Assembly (NCBI RefSeq): GCF_006175985.1
Contig: NZ_SRSH01000001.1
Coordinates: 62,001 to 126,000, forward strand
Length of the DNA stretch: 64,000 nt
Source of the DNA: Methylotetracoccus oryzae
GTDB taxonomy: Bacteria > Pseudomonadota > Gammaproteobacteria > Methylococcales > Methylococcaceae
Direction: 5' to 3'
In this document: positions 17,643 through 25,885 of the stretch, one piece after another
How positions within the stretch are numbered: the first letter of the stretch is position 1
Layout: every line of letters begins with the position of its first letter
Made by a program: the position numbers and the translations under genes
The notes under the pieces: generated by a model
The model's database searches: none
What the model was told of the DNA's origin: nothing
The model's input: the letters and a program-made list of their open reading frames with translations, nothing else

Positions 17643-18560
17643 TTAGAAGCCGAAGCCCAGAGTACCGCCGACCATCAGGCCGTCGATGTTGGTCTGCTTC
17701 AGAGCGACCGCACCGCCGCCGGGCAAGCGCGCGCGGTAGTTGAAGTCGCCGCCGGTGAAGTTGTACCGGAAGTCGACGCCGGCCCACAGGTTTTCCCAGA
17801 GGCGGTACTCGACACCGGTACCGAGCATCAGGCCGGGATTCAACACCGTGACGCCGCTGGACGGCGGGCTGATGACGTTGATCGACAGACCGAACGGGAT
17901 GATCCACGGACGCAGGTTGCCGTCCAGCAGATTGAACTTCATCTTCGGCGAGGCGCTGATCGTCAACTGGGTCAGCTGGTTTTCGATCTGCAACGGGGTC
18001 AGCGCGCCGACCAATGCGTTATAGCTGGTGCCGAAGTTCATGTACTGGAACATGACTTCGCCGTCGACGGCCATCAGGTCCGTCATGCCCCAGGTGTCGT
18101 CCGTCAGCCGGTGATCGAATCCGGCACCGACGTACCAGCCATCGCCGTTGTTCGTCTCTACCGGACCCGGGTTCAGAATCTGATTGTTCAGCAGCAGTTC
18201 GCCGTCGCGGTTGCTGGTCATGTGCGTGAAGCCGCCGCGGAAGAACAGCAGGCTCTTCGGCTTCTTGACCGTCTCCTCGTCCTGGGCCAGCTTCTGTTCG
18301 GTCTGGACCTGACGCTGCTCGGTCTGCTCAAGACGCTGTGCGCTCTCCTGAGCGGCTCTCTGCGACTCGGCCTTCGACGCCGCCAGTTCCGAACGGAGTG
18401 CCTGCATCTCCGCTTCCATTGAATTCAGACGGCTTTCCAGCAGTGCGGTCGAACTGGCGCTGTGCCCGTGGGCCTCGGCAGAGCCCGAGACTCCGCCCAG
18501 GACCGCGACAGAGGCGGCAATTGCGGCCGTAACGGCCGCGGTATTCTTGGTCTTTTTCAT
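17643..18560 (-). CDS. Coiled-coil outer-membrane beta-barrel protein
   Basis: A 305-residue exported protein. GGAGGGGAGTAGCG precedes the ATG at 18560; an upstream start is less likely. A signal peptide (MKKTKNTAAVTAAIAASVAV, cut after AEA) is followed by a coiled coil of about 50 residues (ALLESRLNSMEAEMQALRSE and a Gln/Glu-rich continuation). The rest alternates polar and nonpolar residues in strand pattern (GWYVGAGFDHRLTDDTWGM) and ends in GGTLGFGF, with the C-terminal Phe typical of outer-membrane barrels. The architecture suggests an envelope-spanning porin-like protein whose coiled coil reaches towards peptidoglycan; substrate unknown. A single-gene unit ended by a strong terminator. 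Confidence 0.75.
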   Translation of the reverse strand: MKKTKNTAAVTAAIAASVAVLGGVSGSAEAHGHSASSTALLESRLNSMEAEMQALRSELAASKAESQRAAQESAQRLEQTEQRQVQTEQKLAQDEETVKKPKSLLFFRGGFTHMTSNRDGELLLNNQILNPGPVETNNGDGWYVGAGFDHRLTDDTWGMTDLMAVDGEVMFQYMNFGTSYNALVGALTPLQIENQLTQLTISASPKMKFNLLDGNLRPWIIPFGLSINVISPPSSGVTVLNPGLMLGTGVEYRLWENLWAGVDFRYNFTGGDFNYRARLPGGGAVALKQTNIDGLMVGGTLGFGF

Positions 18561-18921
18561 CGCTACTCCCCTCCAAACTGTTGTCACTGTTGCGGTTGCA
18601 TACCAACAACAAATAGTTGTTCAGCGTCCCAACATTACCACAAAAATCATCTGTACAACAACTTGATTTCCACAGACGATCTACCGTGTCAACGAAATAA
18701 ACCAAGCAAAGCGCAAGTGATTTTATATAATTGCCGGTCAATTTTGATTCGTATCGGATTTCGCGCGCGTCTGCAGCCCTCGACACCGCCCCTCAGGCGG
18801 ACTTGTTCCGCTGGCGCTCTCCTCGACGGCAGTCACCCGACTGCTGCATCAAAACAACAAGGAGTCAGCGAGCCATCGGATCCCAGGACCGATCGACCGG
18901 CATACATCAAACAGGATTCAA
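18561..18921. promoter_or_regulatory. Divergent promoter region between OM protein gene and mcl
   Basis: About 360 bases, clearly more AT-rich than the rest. It holds a perfect TATAAT at 18726-18731 reading towards mcl (weak -35), a TTGACA on the minus strand at 18692-18687 reading towards the outer-membrane gene (weak -10), and the inverted repeat AACAAC-AAATA-GTTGTT at 18605-18621, about 45 bases before the outer-membrane gene. No convincing small gene is seen in it. Confidence 0.5.
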
Positions 18922-19893
18922 ATGGCCATCAAAAACCGTCTGCACCGGAGTGAACTGGCAGTACCCGGCAGCAACAAGCGCATGCTCGAAAAGGCACCGA
19001 CGTCGGGAGCCGACATCGTCTTCCTGGATCTCGAAGACGCCGTGGCACCCGATGACAAGGCGCAAGCGCGCGCCAACATCATCGAGGCCCTGTCGATTTA
19101 TGACTGGTCACGGTGCGCCGTCTCCATCCGTATCAATGGACTGGACACTCATTTCTGCTATCGCGACCTGGTCGAGATCGTCGAGGCCTGCGGTGACAAG
19201 CTCGACACGATCCTGATTCCGAAGGTCGGCAGCCCGGAGGACGTCTACTTCGTCGCGACCATGCTGTCGCAGATCGAACAGGCCAGGGGCTTCGCCCCGA
19301 TCAACATTCATGTGCTGATCGAGACCGCGATGGGCATGGCCAATGTCGAGGCCATCGCGCGGTGCTGCCCCGAACGCATGGAAGCCATGGTATTTGGCGT
19401 CGCCGACTATGCCGCATCGGTCCGCGCCCGCACCACACAGATTGGGGGAGCCAACCCGGAGTACGGCATGCTGACCGACCCCAACGATGGCGGCGAGCGT
19501 TTCTTCCACTGGGGCGATCAATGGCATTTTGGCTTGTCCCGGATGGCGGCCGCCTGTCGCGCCTACGGCTTGCGCCCGATCGACGGGCCCTTCGGCGATT
19601 TCAGCGATCCCGAGGGCTTTCGCGCCGCCGCGCGCCGAGCAGCAGCGCTGGGCTGCGAGGGTAAGTGGGCGATCCACCCGTCCCAAGTGGCACTCGCCAA
19701 CGAAGTCTTCACCCCGACCGAGAAGGAAGTAGACCGGGCGCACCGCATCATCGAGGCCATGCAGCAAGCCGCTCGGGAAGGCAAAGGCGCCGTGTCACTC
19801 GACGGGCGACTGATCGACGCGGCCTCGATCCGCATGGCCGAAAACGTCGTCACCCAGATAAATCAGATCGAATCCCGCCGGAACGTCCCGTAG
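18922..19893 (+). CDS. mcl: Malyl-CoA lyase (HpcH/CitE family)
   Basis: A 323-residue TIM-barrel lyase that splits malyl-CoA into acetyl-CoA and glyoxylate, with a divalent metal. It has the CitE-type motifs SELAVPGSNKRMLEKA, FLDLEDAVAPDDKAQAR, the metal-binding Glu/Asp region IHVLIETAMGMANVE and FGVADYAAS. Its length matches the serine-cycle malyl-CoA lyase of methylotrophs (about 324), and its position directly upstream of malate thiokinase genes supports this over citrate lyase beta subunit or HpcH aldolase. Ribosome site AGGA is 6 bases before the ATG. A 73-base gap separates it from mtkA. Confidence 0.88.
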   Translation: MAIKNRLHRSELAVPGSNKRMLEKAPTSGADIVFLDLEDAVAPDDKAQARANIIEALSIYDWSRCAVSIRINGLDTHFCYRDLVEIVEACGDKLDTILIPKVGSPEDVYFVATMLSQIEQARGFAPINIHVLIETAMGMANVEAIARCCPERMEAMVFGVADYAASVRARTTQIGGANPEYGMLTDPNDGGERFFHWGDQWHFGLSRMAAACRAYGLRPIDGPFGDFSDPEGFRAAARRAAALGCEGKWAIHPSQVALANEVFTPTEKEVDRAHRIIEAMQQAAREGKGAVSLDGRLIDAASIRMAENVVTQINQIESRRNVP

Positions 19894-19966
19894 GCGCGCG
19901 GAGGACTCGAACGCCGATCCGCCGACACATCCGCGGCGCAAACGCAATCGATCAGGAGAGCACACT

Positions 19967-21130
19967 GTGAACATCCATGAGTATCAGGCCAAAGAACTAC
20001 TGAAAACCTACGGCGTTCCCGTCCCCTTGGGCGGAGTGGCCTACTCGGACAAACAGGCGGCTAACGTCGCCGAAGAAATCAGCGGCGACCGTTGGGTCGT
20101 CAAGGCGCAGATCCATGCCGGCGGCCGCGGCAAAGCCGGCGGCGTCCGGCTGGCCCATTCGATCGGCGAGGTGCGGCAAGCGGCCGACAACATGCTGGGC
20201 CGTCGGCTAGTGACCCATCAGACCGGTCCCGGAGGGTCTCTGGTCCAGCGCATCTGGATCGAACAGGCCAGCGACATCGCCAAGGAATACTACCTGGGCT
20301 TCGTGATCGACCGCGGCAGTCAGCGCATTACGATGATCGCCTCCTCCGAAGGAGGCATGGACATCGAGGAAGTCAACCGCACGCACCCGGAAAAAGTGAT
20401 CAAGGAGACGGTCGATCCGGCCATCGGATTGCGCGACTTCCAGTGCCGCAAGGTGGCTGCCGCCATGGGCCTGCGCGGCAAGCTGATGCCCCAGGCCGTC
20501 AAGATCATGAAGGCCATCTATCGCTGTATCCGCGACAAGGATGCGTTGCTTGCGGAAATCAATCCGCTCGCAGTCAATAAGAATGATCAGCTCGTGGCGC
20601 TGGACGCCAAAATCACGTTCGACGACAACGCGCTGTATCGCCAGCACCAGATCAATGAAATGCGCGACTTCGACGAGGAAGACCCGAAGGAGGTCGAAGC
20701 GTCCGGCCACGGTCTCAATTACATTGCGCTGGACGGCAGCATCGGCTGCATCGTCAACGGCGCGGGTCTCGCGATGGCCACCATGGATGCGATCACACTG
20801 CACGGCGGCCGGCCGGCCAATTTCCTCGATGTCGGCGGCGGCGCTTCCCCGGAGAAGGTGACCAATGCCTGCCGGATCGTATTGCAGGACCCGAATGTCA
20901 AGGCGATCCTGGTCAATATTTTCGCCGGCATCAATCGCTGTGACTGGATCGCCAAGGGCCTGATCCAGGCCATGGAAAGCCTCAACATTACCGCTCCGAT
21001 GGTCGTTCGGCTGGCCGGAACGAATGTCGAGGCGGGCCGGGAACTCCTCGAGAGCTCAGGGCTGTCGTTCATCACCGCACAAAACCTCGACGACGCCGCT
21101 GCGAAGGCTGTCGCTGCTGCCCAGGGCTAA
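19967..21130 (+). CDS. mtkA: Malate-CoA ligase (malate thiokinase) beta subunit
   Basis: A 387-residue ATP-grasp subunit that with MtkB converts malate, CoA and ATP to malyl-CoA. It has the SucC-type opening MNIHEYQAKELLKTYGVPVP, the glycine-rich AQIHAGGRGKAGGV and the GGGASPEKV turn. It is close to succinyl-CoA synthetase beta, but the neighbouring malyl-CoA lyase and the MtkB-like partner argue for malate as substrate. The frame ends 3 bases before mtkB. If this were sucC, the partner would usually sit with TCA-cycle genes, none of which are here. Confidence 0.85.
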   Translation: MNIHEYQAKELLKTYGVPVPLGGVAYSDKQAANVAEEISGDRWVVKAQIHAGGRGKAGGVRLAHSIGEVRQAADNMLGRRLVTHQTGPGGSLVQRIWIEQASDIAKEYYLGFVIDRGSQRITMIASSEGGMDIEEVNRTHPEKVIKETVDPAIGLRDFQCRKVAAAMGLRGKLMPQAVKIMKAIYRCIRDKDALLAEINPLAVNKNDQLVALDAKITFDDNALYRQHQINEMRDFDEEDPKEVEASGHGLNYIALDGSIGCIVNGAGLAMATMDAITLHGGRPANFLDVGGGASPEKVTNACRIVLQDPNVKAILVNIFAGINRCDWIAKGLIQAMESLNITAPMVVRLAGTNVEAGRELLESSGLSFITAQNLDDAAAKAVAAAQG

Positions 21131-21133
21131 ACC

Positions 21134-22021
21134 ATGAGCGTATTCGTCAACAAGGATTCCAAGGTCATCTTCCAGGGCTTCACCGGCGAGCACGCCACCT
21201 TCCATGCTCAGGATGCCATCAATATTGGCACCCAGGTCGTCGGCGGCGTCACGCCGGGCAAAGGCGGCACCCGCCACCTGGGGCTGCCGGTGTTCGATAC
21301 CGTGGCGTCAGCCGTCAGGGAGACGGGTGCCGATGTCTCGGGAGTTTTCGTACCGCCGCCATTCGCCGTCGACGCCGTGATGGAAGCCATCGATGCCGGC
21401 ATCAAGGTCGTCGTCGTCATCGCCGACGGCGTGCCCGTGCAGGACATGGTCCGGTTGCAGCGGTACCGCGAAGGGAAGGACTGCATCGTGATCGGCCCCA
21501 ACACGCCCGGCATCATCACGCCCGGCGAATGCAAGGTCGGCATCATGCCCGCGAATATCTACAAGAAGGGCCGGATCGGCGTCGTGTCGCGCTCCGGCAC
21601 CTTGAACTATGAGGCCACCGAACAGATGTCGGCACTCGGCCTCGGCCAGAGTTCCTCGGTTGGAATCGGCGGCGACCCCGTCAACGGCACCGATTTCGTC
21701 ACCGTGCTGCGCGCTTTCGAAGCCGATCCGGACACCGATTTGATCGTCATGATCGGTGAGATCGGCGGACCGCAAGAGGTGGCGGCCGCCCAGTGGGCGA
21801 AAGCCAACATGACGAAACCCATCGTCGGCTTCGTGGCCGGCGTCTCGTCCCCACCCGGGCGCCGGATGGGACACGCGGGAGCGATCATCGCCGGTACCTC
21901 AGACACTGCCAATGCCAAGATGGACGCAATGGAAGAACTTGGGCTGTACGTGGCGCGCAATCCTGCGCACATCGGTCAGGCCGTGATGCGCGCCCTCACT
22001 GAAAACGGCATCAAGTACTGA
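21134..22021 (+). CDS. mtkB: Malate-CoA ligase (malate thiokinase) alpha subunit
   Basis: A 295-residue CoA-binding subunit carrying the phospho-His of the thiokinase, here in GRRMGHAGAIIAGTSDTA. The Rossmann-type N-terminus (VIFQGFTGEHATFHAQDAI, GGVTPGKGG) binds CoA. The segment NYEATEQMSALGLGQSSSVG resembles methylotroph MtkB rather than SucD, where a shorter, differently worded helix is usual. It follows mtkA after 3 bases, so the subunits are co-translated. Together with mcl it gives reversible conversion of malate to acetyl-CoA plus glyoxylate. Confidence 0.85.
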   Translation: MSVFVNKDSKVIFQGFTGEHATFHAQDAINIGTQVVGGVTPGKGGTRHLGLPVFDTVASAVRETGADVSGVFVPPPFAVDAVMEAIDAGIKVVVVIADGVPVQDMVRLQRYREGKDCIVIGPNTPGIITPGECKVGIMPANIYKKGRIGVVSRSGTLNYEATEQMSALGLGQSSSVGIGGDPVNGTDFVTVLRAFEADPDTDLIVMIGEIGGPQEVAAAQWAKANMTKPIVGFVAGVSSPPGRRMGHAGAIIAGTSDTANAKMDAMEELGLYVARNPAHIGQAVMRALTENGIKY

Positions 22022-22082
22022 GTACGGCGCGCACCCGACACCGCCACTCTGCCGTAGCCTGTTACCGAGCGAGGCCCTCCCG

Positions 22083-22406
22083 ATGAAGCAGATTACCCCC
22101 ACGCAGCTGCAAGAGCGCTTGCAGTCGGATGAGAAACATTCCGTCGTCTTGCTCGACGTTCGGGAACCGCTGGAATTTCGGCACGCCCACATCGCGGGCA
22201 GTATCCATATCCCGATGCAGGAGGTTCCGCGGCGCCTGAACGAACTCGGTCCCGATGCTGAGATTGTCGTGATCTGCCACCACGGCATGCGCAGCGCCCA
22301 GGTCGCAGGATTCCTCGAGGGGCGCGGGTTCAGCAACGTAACCAACCTGAGCGGGGGCATCGATGCGTGGTCGGTGCAGGTCGATCCCAGCCTTCCCCGC
22401 TACTAG
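22083..22406 (+). CDS. Single-domain rhodanese-like sulfurtransferase
   Basis: A 107-residue cytoplasmic protein with one rhodanese domain: LLDVREPLEF near residue 25, HIAGSIHIPMQEVPRR, and the active-site Cys in VICHHGMRS (about residue 64), whose six-residue loop is the sulfur-carrying type. It ends with the GGIDAW turn. It lies 10 bases before dtd and about 60 bases after mtkB. Single-domain rhodaneses act as sulfur relay proteins; the specific partner cannot be told from context. Confidence 0.92.
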   Translation: MKQITPTQLQERLQSDEKHSVVLLDVREPLEFRHAHIAGSIHIPMQEVPRRLNELGPDAEIVVICHHGMRSAQVAGFLEGRGFSNVTNLSGGIDAWSVQVDPSLPRY

Positions 22407-22415
22407 CCACCGACG

Positions 22416-22880
22416 GTGATCGCCGTCATCCAGCGCGTGACCCGCGCCTCCGTCGACGTGGCCGATGAACGCATCGCCACCATCGGCCGGGGCATACTGG
22501 CTCTCGTCGCCGTCGAGAAGGGCGACGGGAAACCACAGGTGGAGCGGTTGGCCGAGCGATTGCTCGGCTATCGCGTCTTCCCCGACCCGGAAGGACGGAT
22601 GAACCTGAGTCTTGACGAAATCGGCGGTGAACTGCTGCTGGTTTCGCAATTCACTTTGGCCGCCGACACGGCAAAGGGGCGGCGGCCGAGCTTCACCCCG
22701 GCGGCAGAACCGGCACTCGGTGCAGCGCTGTTCGACGCGCTCCTCGACGAATGCCGGCGCCACCTCGGCGAGGGGCGCGTTGCCTGTGGCCGCTTCGGCG
22801 CGGACATGCTCGTCTCGCTGGTCAATGACGGCCCCGTCACCTTCATCCTGAAGGCGCCGCCGGATCGATTGCCCCACTAA
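22416..22880 (+). CDS. dtd: D-aminoacyl-tRNA deacylase
   Basis: A 154-residue enzyme that hydrolyses D-aminoacyl-tRNA (and glycyl-tRNA(Ala)) to keep D-residues out of protein. It has the SQFTLAADT active-site motif and the cross-subunit motif NDGPVTF (a Gly-Pro dipeptide version). It uses a GTG start at 22416, matching the MIAVIQRV family start. Normally about 145 residues; the C-terminus here has a short extra tail ([10 protein letters not shown]). Confidence 0.95.
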   Translation: MIAVIQRVTRASVDVADERIATIGRGILALVAVEKGDGKPQVERLAERLLGYRVFPDPEGRMNLSLDEIGGELLLVSQFTLAADTAKGRRPSFTPAAEPALGAALFDALLDECRRHLGEGRVACGRFGADMLVSLVNDGPVTFILKAPPDRLPH

Positions 22881-23357
22881 CGCGTATCGCCACAATAGGC
22901 GGTGTGCGCGCTGCGGCCAGATCCAGAGGGGATACTTAAGCGAGAGGGTTAAACGAACCTGCTTGGCGAGGCGATACCAAGCTGTCGTGCAAAGTGGAAG
23001 TCAAGCGGTGGTGCCAACGCGAGCCACGTGACTCTGCGCGGGAAGCAAGTTGCGCCGAGCGACACTAGGCGATGCCGTATGCGGCGGTTCGGGGCGGTAG
23101 GTTGCGCTCGGTCATTGCGGGTCGACCGACGGGACATGAACGGCTGGAGTCGCACGGACTTGCCGGAGAAAGGTTTGTTGCAGGGCTGACGTTTATCCCC
23201 AGCTCTGCAACAAACCCGAATAGTTGCTCCTCCTGAACTTTCGTTCCCTTGCTGCATTTCATGAGCCGCGGGGCCCGGATTTGCAGCCTGCTTCTTATTA
23301 TTGTTGTTTGCGGGTTTTCTTATTGTTTTTTGTAATCGAAAAAGCCGAGCTGGCCTA
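22881..23357. other. Gene-poor segment with long hairpin
   Basis: About 480 bases between dtd and the 54-residue membrane protein. Two minus-strand open frames (about 65 and 102 residues) lack ribosome sites and family resemblance and are not accepted. The middle holds a long hairpin (23172-23216). Bases 23285-23340 are unusually rich in T on the plus strand compared with the rest of the window. It could be the eroded remnant of a mobile or intergenic element, but no ends or target duplications are visible. Confidence 0.4.
23172..23216. repeat. 17-bp stem inverted repeat
   Basis: GGTTTGTTGCAG (23172-23183) is the exact reverse complement of CTGCAACAAACC (23205-23216); one G-U pair and GCTG/CAGC extend the stem to 17 pairs around an 11-base loop. 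No T run follows on either strand. It is not inside a gene. Confidence 0.8.
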
Positions 23358-23522
23358 CTACTTGTTTCTCATGATCTGGCGCTCGACCTCAGCTTTCGTC
23401 TCCTCGAAAGCCTTGACCGGGACGCTTTCCATCTCGCGGCTCTTCAGCAGAAACACGAGCACGACAGCCAGAGCAATGATGCCGCCGATGTAGAGCCAGA
23501 AATTGTCTTTTTCGTTTTCCAT
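23358..23522 (-). CDS. 54-residue single-pass membrane protein
   Basis: A small gene on the minus strand. The ATG at 23522 has TTGAGG 7 bases upstream. The product begins MENEKDNFWLYIGGIIALAV, continues through a hydrophobic helix (residues about 9-26, to VLVFLLK) and ends in a charged amphipathic helix (AFEETKAEVERQIMRNK); two stop codons follow in tandem. Acidic N-terminus, one helix and a charged tail are typical of small bitopic regulators or complex subunits, but no family is recognised. A weak GC-rich stem followed by TTTTT lies just after the stop on this strand. Confidence 0.65.
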   Translation of the reverse strand: MENEKDNFWLYIGGIIALAVVLVFLLKSREMESVPVKAFEETKAEVERQIMRNK

Positions 23523-23838
23523 TCTTGTACCTCAACAGAACGCAGATCATTTCACTAGTTCAGCCCACCGGTAGGGCAGGACTAGCACCAAACGCGGTCC
23601 TCGACCGCGTAGCGTTGACCGGGAAACGAGACGCTAGCTTCCCAATCACCGCGATTATTCTAATTGCGGTTGACAGACATGTTCAACACCGCAGGGAATT
23701 TTTTCGCGTATTTTTCGTATCGGAGCCGCCGCGACGGCACGATCGCATGGGAGAGAACCCTTTGCGATCGCATTATTTCGCTTGCCAAACCGCGGCTTAC
23801 ACACAACCAACTGTCAAGCCGCTGTGCCGCCGGCACTC
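23523..23838. other. Intergenic region upstream of the 54-residue gene
   Basis: About 315 bases between the start of the small membrane protein and the end of the beta-barrel gene. It contains a candidate minus-strand promoter (23657-23686), GCGATCGC-containing repeats near 23740-23775, and a plus-strand open frame from 23664 that runs antisense into the barrel gene and is rejected. No RNA gene recognised. Confidence 0.4.
23657..23686 (-). promoter_or_regulatory. Candidate sigma-70 promoter for the 54-residue gene
   Basis: On the minus strand TTGAAC (23686-23681) and TAGAAT (23662-23657) are 18 bases apart. This would give a leader of about 128 bases before the 54-residue gene. Matches are 4 of 6 and 5 of 6 to consensus. 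Confidence 0.35.
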
Positions 23839-25164
23839 TCAGAATGCGGCGGCGAAACCCAGCATCCCTATGGTGGACGGCGTGGACGCCGTCGTGCCAC
23901 CGCTCATCTGCCCGTAGATCGCCAGTCGCTGATCGACGGTCCAGATGAAACCCAGACCCACCGCGTTCTGTTTGCCCTCGCCCAGTTGAGCTGACGTGAC
24001 GCGGACGTTAGGCAGGCGAGGCAATGTCATGGCATTGTAGAAGCCGTGCACGAACAGCGCGAAGTCCTCGCCGAAAAAATCCCGCTGCAAGGCCCACTGG
24101 AAGCTCTCCTCCCAGACGTTTTCGCCATCGATGCTCTGAACGCGCGTCGCACCGAGGTTGTATTCGAGATCGATCTCGAAAGGCAGAGACTGGTCGAAAT
24201 TGAGGGTGATCGCCGGCTGGGTGCCACCGTTGAAGGGGCGACTGCCGAACCACTGCGTCTGCAGATAAGCTTCGGCCGCGGCGGCCGGCAGGTACCAGTC
24301 CGGCTTTTCGGTCCATAGCTGGATCTTCGTATCGAACGCTATCGGCGCGAAACCCCAGGCCGATGCCGAACCGCCGGACCAACTCACGCCGTTGCCGAAA
24401 ATGCGGAACTCGACGTCGTCGGTCAAGCCATAGCGCAGGAGAAATTCGGCGTTGTACTGGGCGGGCGAGCCTTCCGCGCTGCCGTAGTAAGTCAGCGGCG
24501 AGATCTCGACGTACGCCCGACCGGCCGGAAGCGTGAATGCGCTATTCGGAAAATTGGCCAGGTCAGGCCCCGGATTGGCGATGTCGACGCGCTGGCGCCA
24601 GAGCGCGATGTTCTCGGCCAGGCGCGCGCGCGAACGGTCGTAGCGCCCGCGAAAAAAGCCTTCCTCGAGTCGCTCCGCCTGCGCATGCGCATAGCGGCGC
24701 AGCGGCGCCTCATCGATGTCGGTCCTGCCCTGAATCGCACCACGGCCGGCCGGACCCGAGGTCTGTGCGATCGCCCCTCCCGGCCGGCCGGCACCCTTTT
24801 GGCTGAAGAAGGCATCGCTCAGCCGCCCCGCCTGGCGGTGAGCGAGCGCGTGCGCGCGTCCGCTGAACCGTTTCAGTTCTTGCATCGCATCATCGGGAGT
24901 CGGCCTGGCAGGCTGACGCTGGCGCGACGAACTCGCAGGAAACGTCCTCGGTTTAGCCTGCGTGGCGCCCCGCAAGCGATATGATGGGCCGGTTTGTGGC
25001 AGCGTCCGGGTCTCTACCGGACGCTCGGCGGCCGCTCCGTCCCCGACCGCGGACATCAGCCCGGCGATCAACAAGCTGGCCCAGCGGAAGGTACGCCGAA
25101 GCCTCCGATCACGGCACGCAACCCCCGGGTCCACGCTGGCGCCGGCAATGCAGCCCGAGGTCAT
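23839..25164 (-). CDS. Outer-membrane beta-barrel protein (phenol MetA-like transporter type)
   Basis: A 441-residue exported protein. The start at 25164 is taken because its ATG overlaps the stop of the Spy-like gene as ATGA; the upstream open frame is a shadow of that gene. A basic region (CRDRRLRRTFRW) and a hydrophobic stretch (ASLLIAGLMSAVGDGAAA) form the export signal. Residues about 60-170 are polar, Gln/Arg-rich and probably periplasmic, with repeated HAQAxRL-type helices. From about residue 200 the protein has barrel-strand patterning (AYVEISPLTYYG, YGLTDDVEFRIFGNGVSW) and it ends in GMLGFAAAF. It resembles MetA-pathway phenol-degradation barrels; substrate unknown. Confidence 0.7.
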   Translation of the reverse strand: MTSGCIAGASVDPGVACRDRRLRRTFRWASLLIAGLMSAVGDGAAAERPVETRTLPQTGPSYRLRGATQAKPRTFPASSSRQRQPARPTPDDAMQELKRFSGRAHALAHRQAGRLSDAFFSQKGAGRPGGAIAQTSGPAGRGAIQGRTDIDEAPLRRYAHAQAERLEEGFFRGRYDRSRARLAENIALWRQRVDIANPGPDLANFPNSAFTLPAGRAYVEISPLTYYGSAEGSPAQYNAEFLLRYGLTDDVEFRIFGNGVSWSGGSASAWGFAPIAFDTKIQLWTEKPDWYLPAAAAEAYLQTQWFGSRPFNGGTQPAITLNFDQSLPFEIDLEYNLGATRVQSIDGENVWEESFQWALQRDFFGEDFALFVHGFYNAMTLPRLPNVRVTSAQLGEGKQNAVGLGFIWTVDQRLAIYGQMSGGTTASTPSTIGMLGFAAAF

Positions 25165-25616
25165 TGGATCAGCGGTATCTCGACGGCTGTTTCGGCGCTG
25201 ACCGCGGCATGAATTTTCTCTTCGATCTGATAGTAACGTGCCACCTTCCGGGCCGGCAGCACTTTCTGGAAAGACGGCAGATACTGGCGCATTAGCCGGA
25301 TCCGGCGCTCTTCGTGCAGCAGCAGTTCCTTGGTGTACTCGAGCGCCAGCGCATCCGTCATGGCGGCGTAGTCGCGGCCGTAGTTCCTGAGGTGAACCTC
25401 GCGATCGCTCTGCAGCGCCCGCCACTCGCTTTGCAGGCGTTCGTACAGCGGCCAGAAGCCCGAGGCTTCAGCCGCGCTGAGCTGCAGAAAATCGCCTACG
25501 AGTTGCCGCTTGTCCGTCTGGTCGGCCAAGCCCTCCGGCCCCATCACGGGGGCAGCGGACAGTCTCGAGCCAGCCTCGATGAAGAACACCAGTAAGGCGG
25601 TCACCCCTCGCCGCAT
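25161..25616 (-). CDS. Periplasmic Spy/CpxP-like helical protein
   Basis: A protein of about 151 residues. The ATG at 25616 fits the AGGAG 7 bases upstream better than the in-frame ATG at 25622. A short basic N-terminus and hydrophobic segment (VTALLVFFIEAGSRLSAA) act as export signal. The mature part is all helical and charged, with the LYERLQSEWRAL, LALEYTKELLLHEERRIRLM and SFQKVLPARKVARYYQIEEK segments seen in small periplasmic Spy/CpxP-like or LTxxQ-type proteins that sense or chaperone envelope damage. The stop overlaps the start of the beta-barrel gene, so the two form an operon. Family call moderate. Confidence 0.65.
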   Translation of the reverse strand: MRRGVTALLVFFIEAGSRLSAAPVMGPEGLADQTDKRQLVGDFLQLSAAEASGFWPLYERLQSEWRALQSDREVHLRNYGRDYAAMTDALALEYTKELLLHEERRIRLMRQYLPSFQKVLPARKVARYYQIEEKIHAAVSAETAVEIPLIQ

Positions 25617-25885
25617 GGCCACTCCTGCGTTGACTCATCACCCTGCAGCGCCGGCGGCCACACCGTAACCTGCAAACGCCACCTGTCCCGCAGGTTCGCC
25701 GAAAACACCGGCGGATGCAAGCCATCCGCCTCTGGCGCCCTGCGGGATTCTCCTGTCATCAAGCTGACACACACCGTGACGATACTGAGCGCGCTTGACG
25801 GCCTCGTCCGCGCGCCTTTCGCAGGGTGAGCGCGACCGCGCCGCCAAGGGACCGAACGAACCCTGAGCTGAGAGCGGAGCCCCCC
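25617..25885. promoter_or_regulatory. Upstream region of the Spy-like/barrel operon, with hairpin
   Basis: Leader of the minus-strand pair. It contains a perfect 8-bp hairpin, GGCGGATG-CAAGC-CATCCGCC, at 25710-25730, about 95 bases before the Spy-like start. No T run follows on either strand. Minus-strand open frames here have no ribosome site. Confidence 0.4.

Noticed and set aside
22949-23262. Two minus-strand open frames of 65 and 102 residues
   Set aside because: No ribosome sites, low-complexity basic composition and overlap with the long hairpin; kept only as a gene-poor region.
23664-23948. 94-residue plus-strand frame
   Set aside because: Its second half is antisense to the barrel gene and there is no ribosome site.
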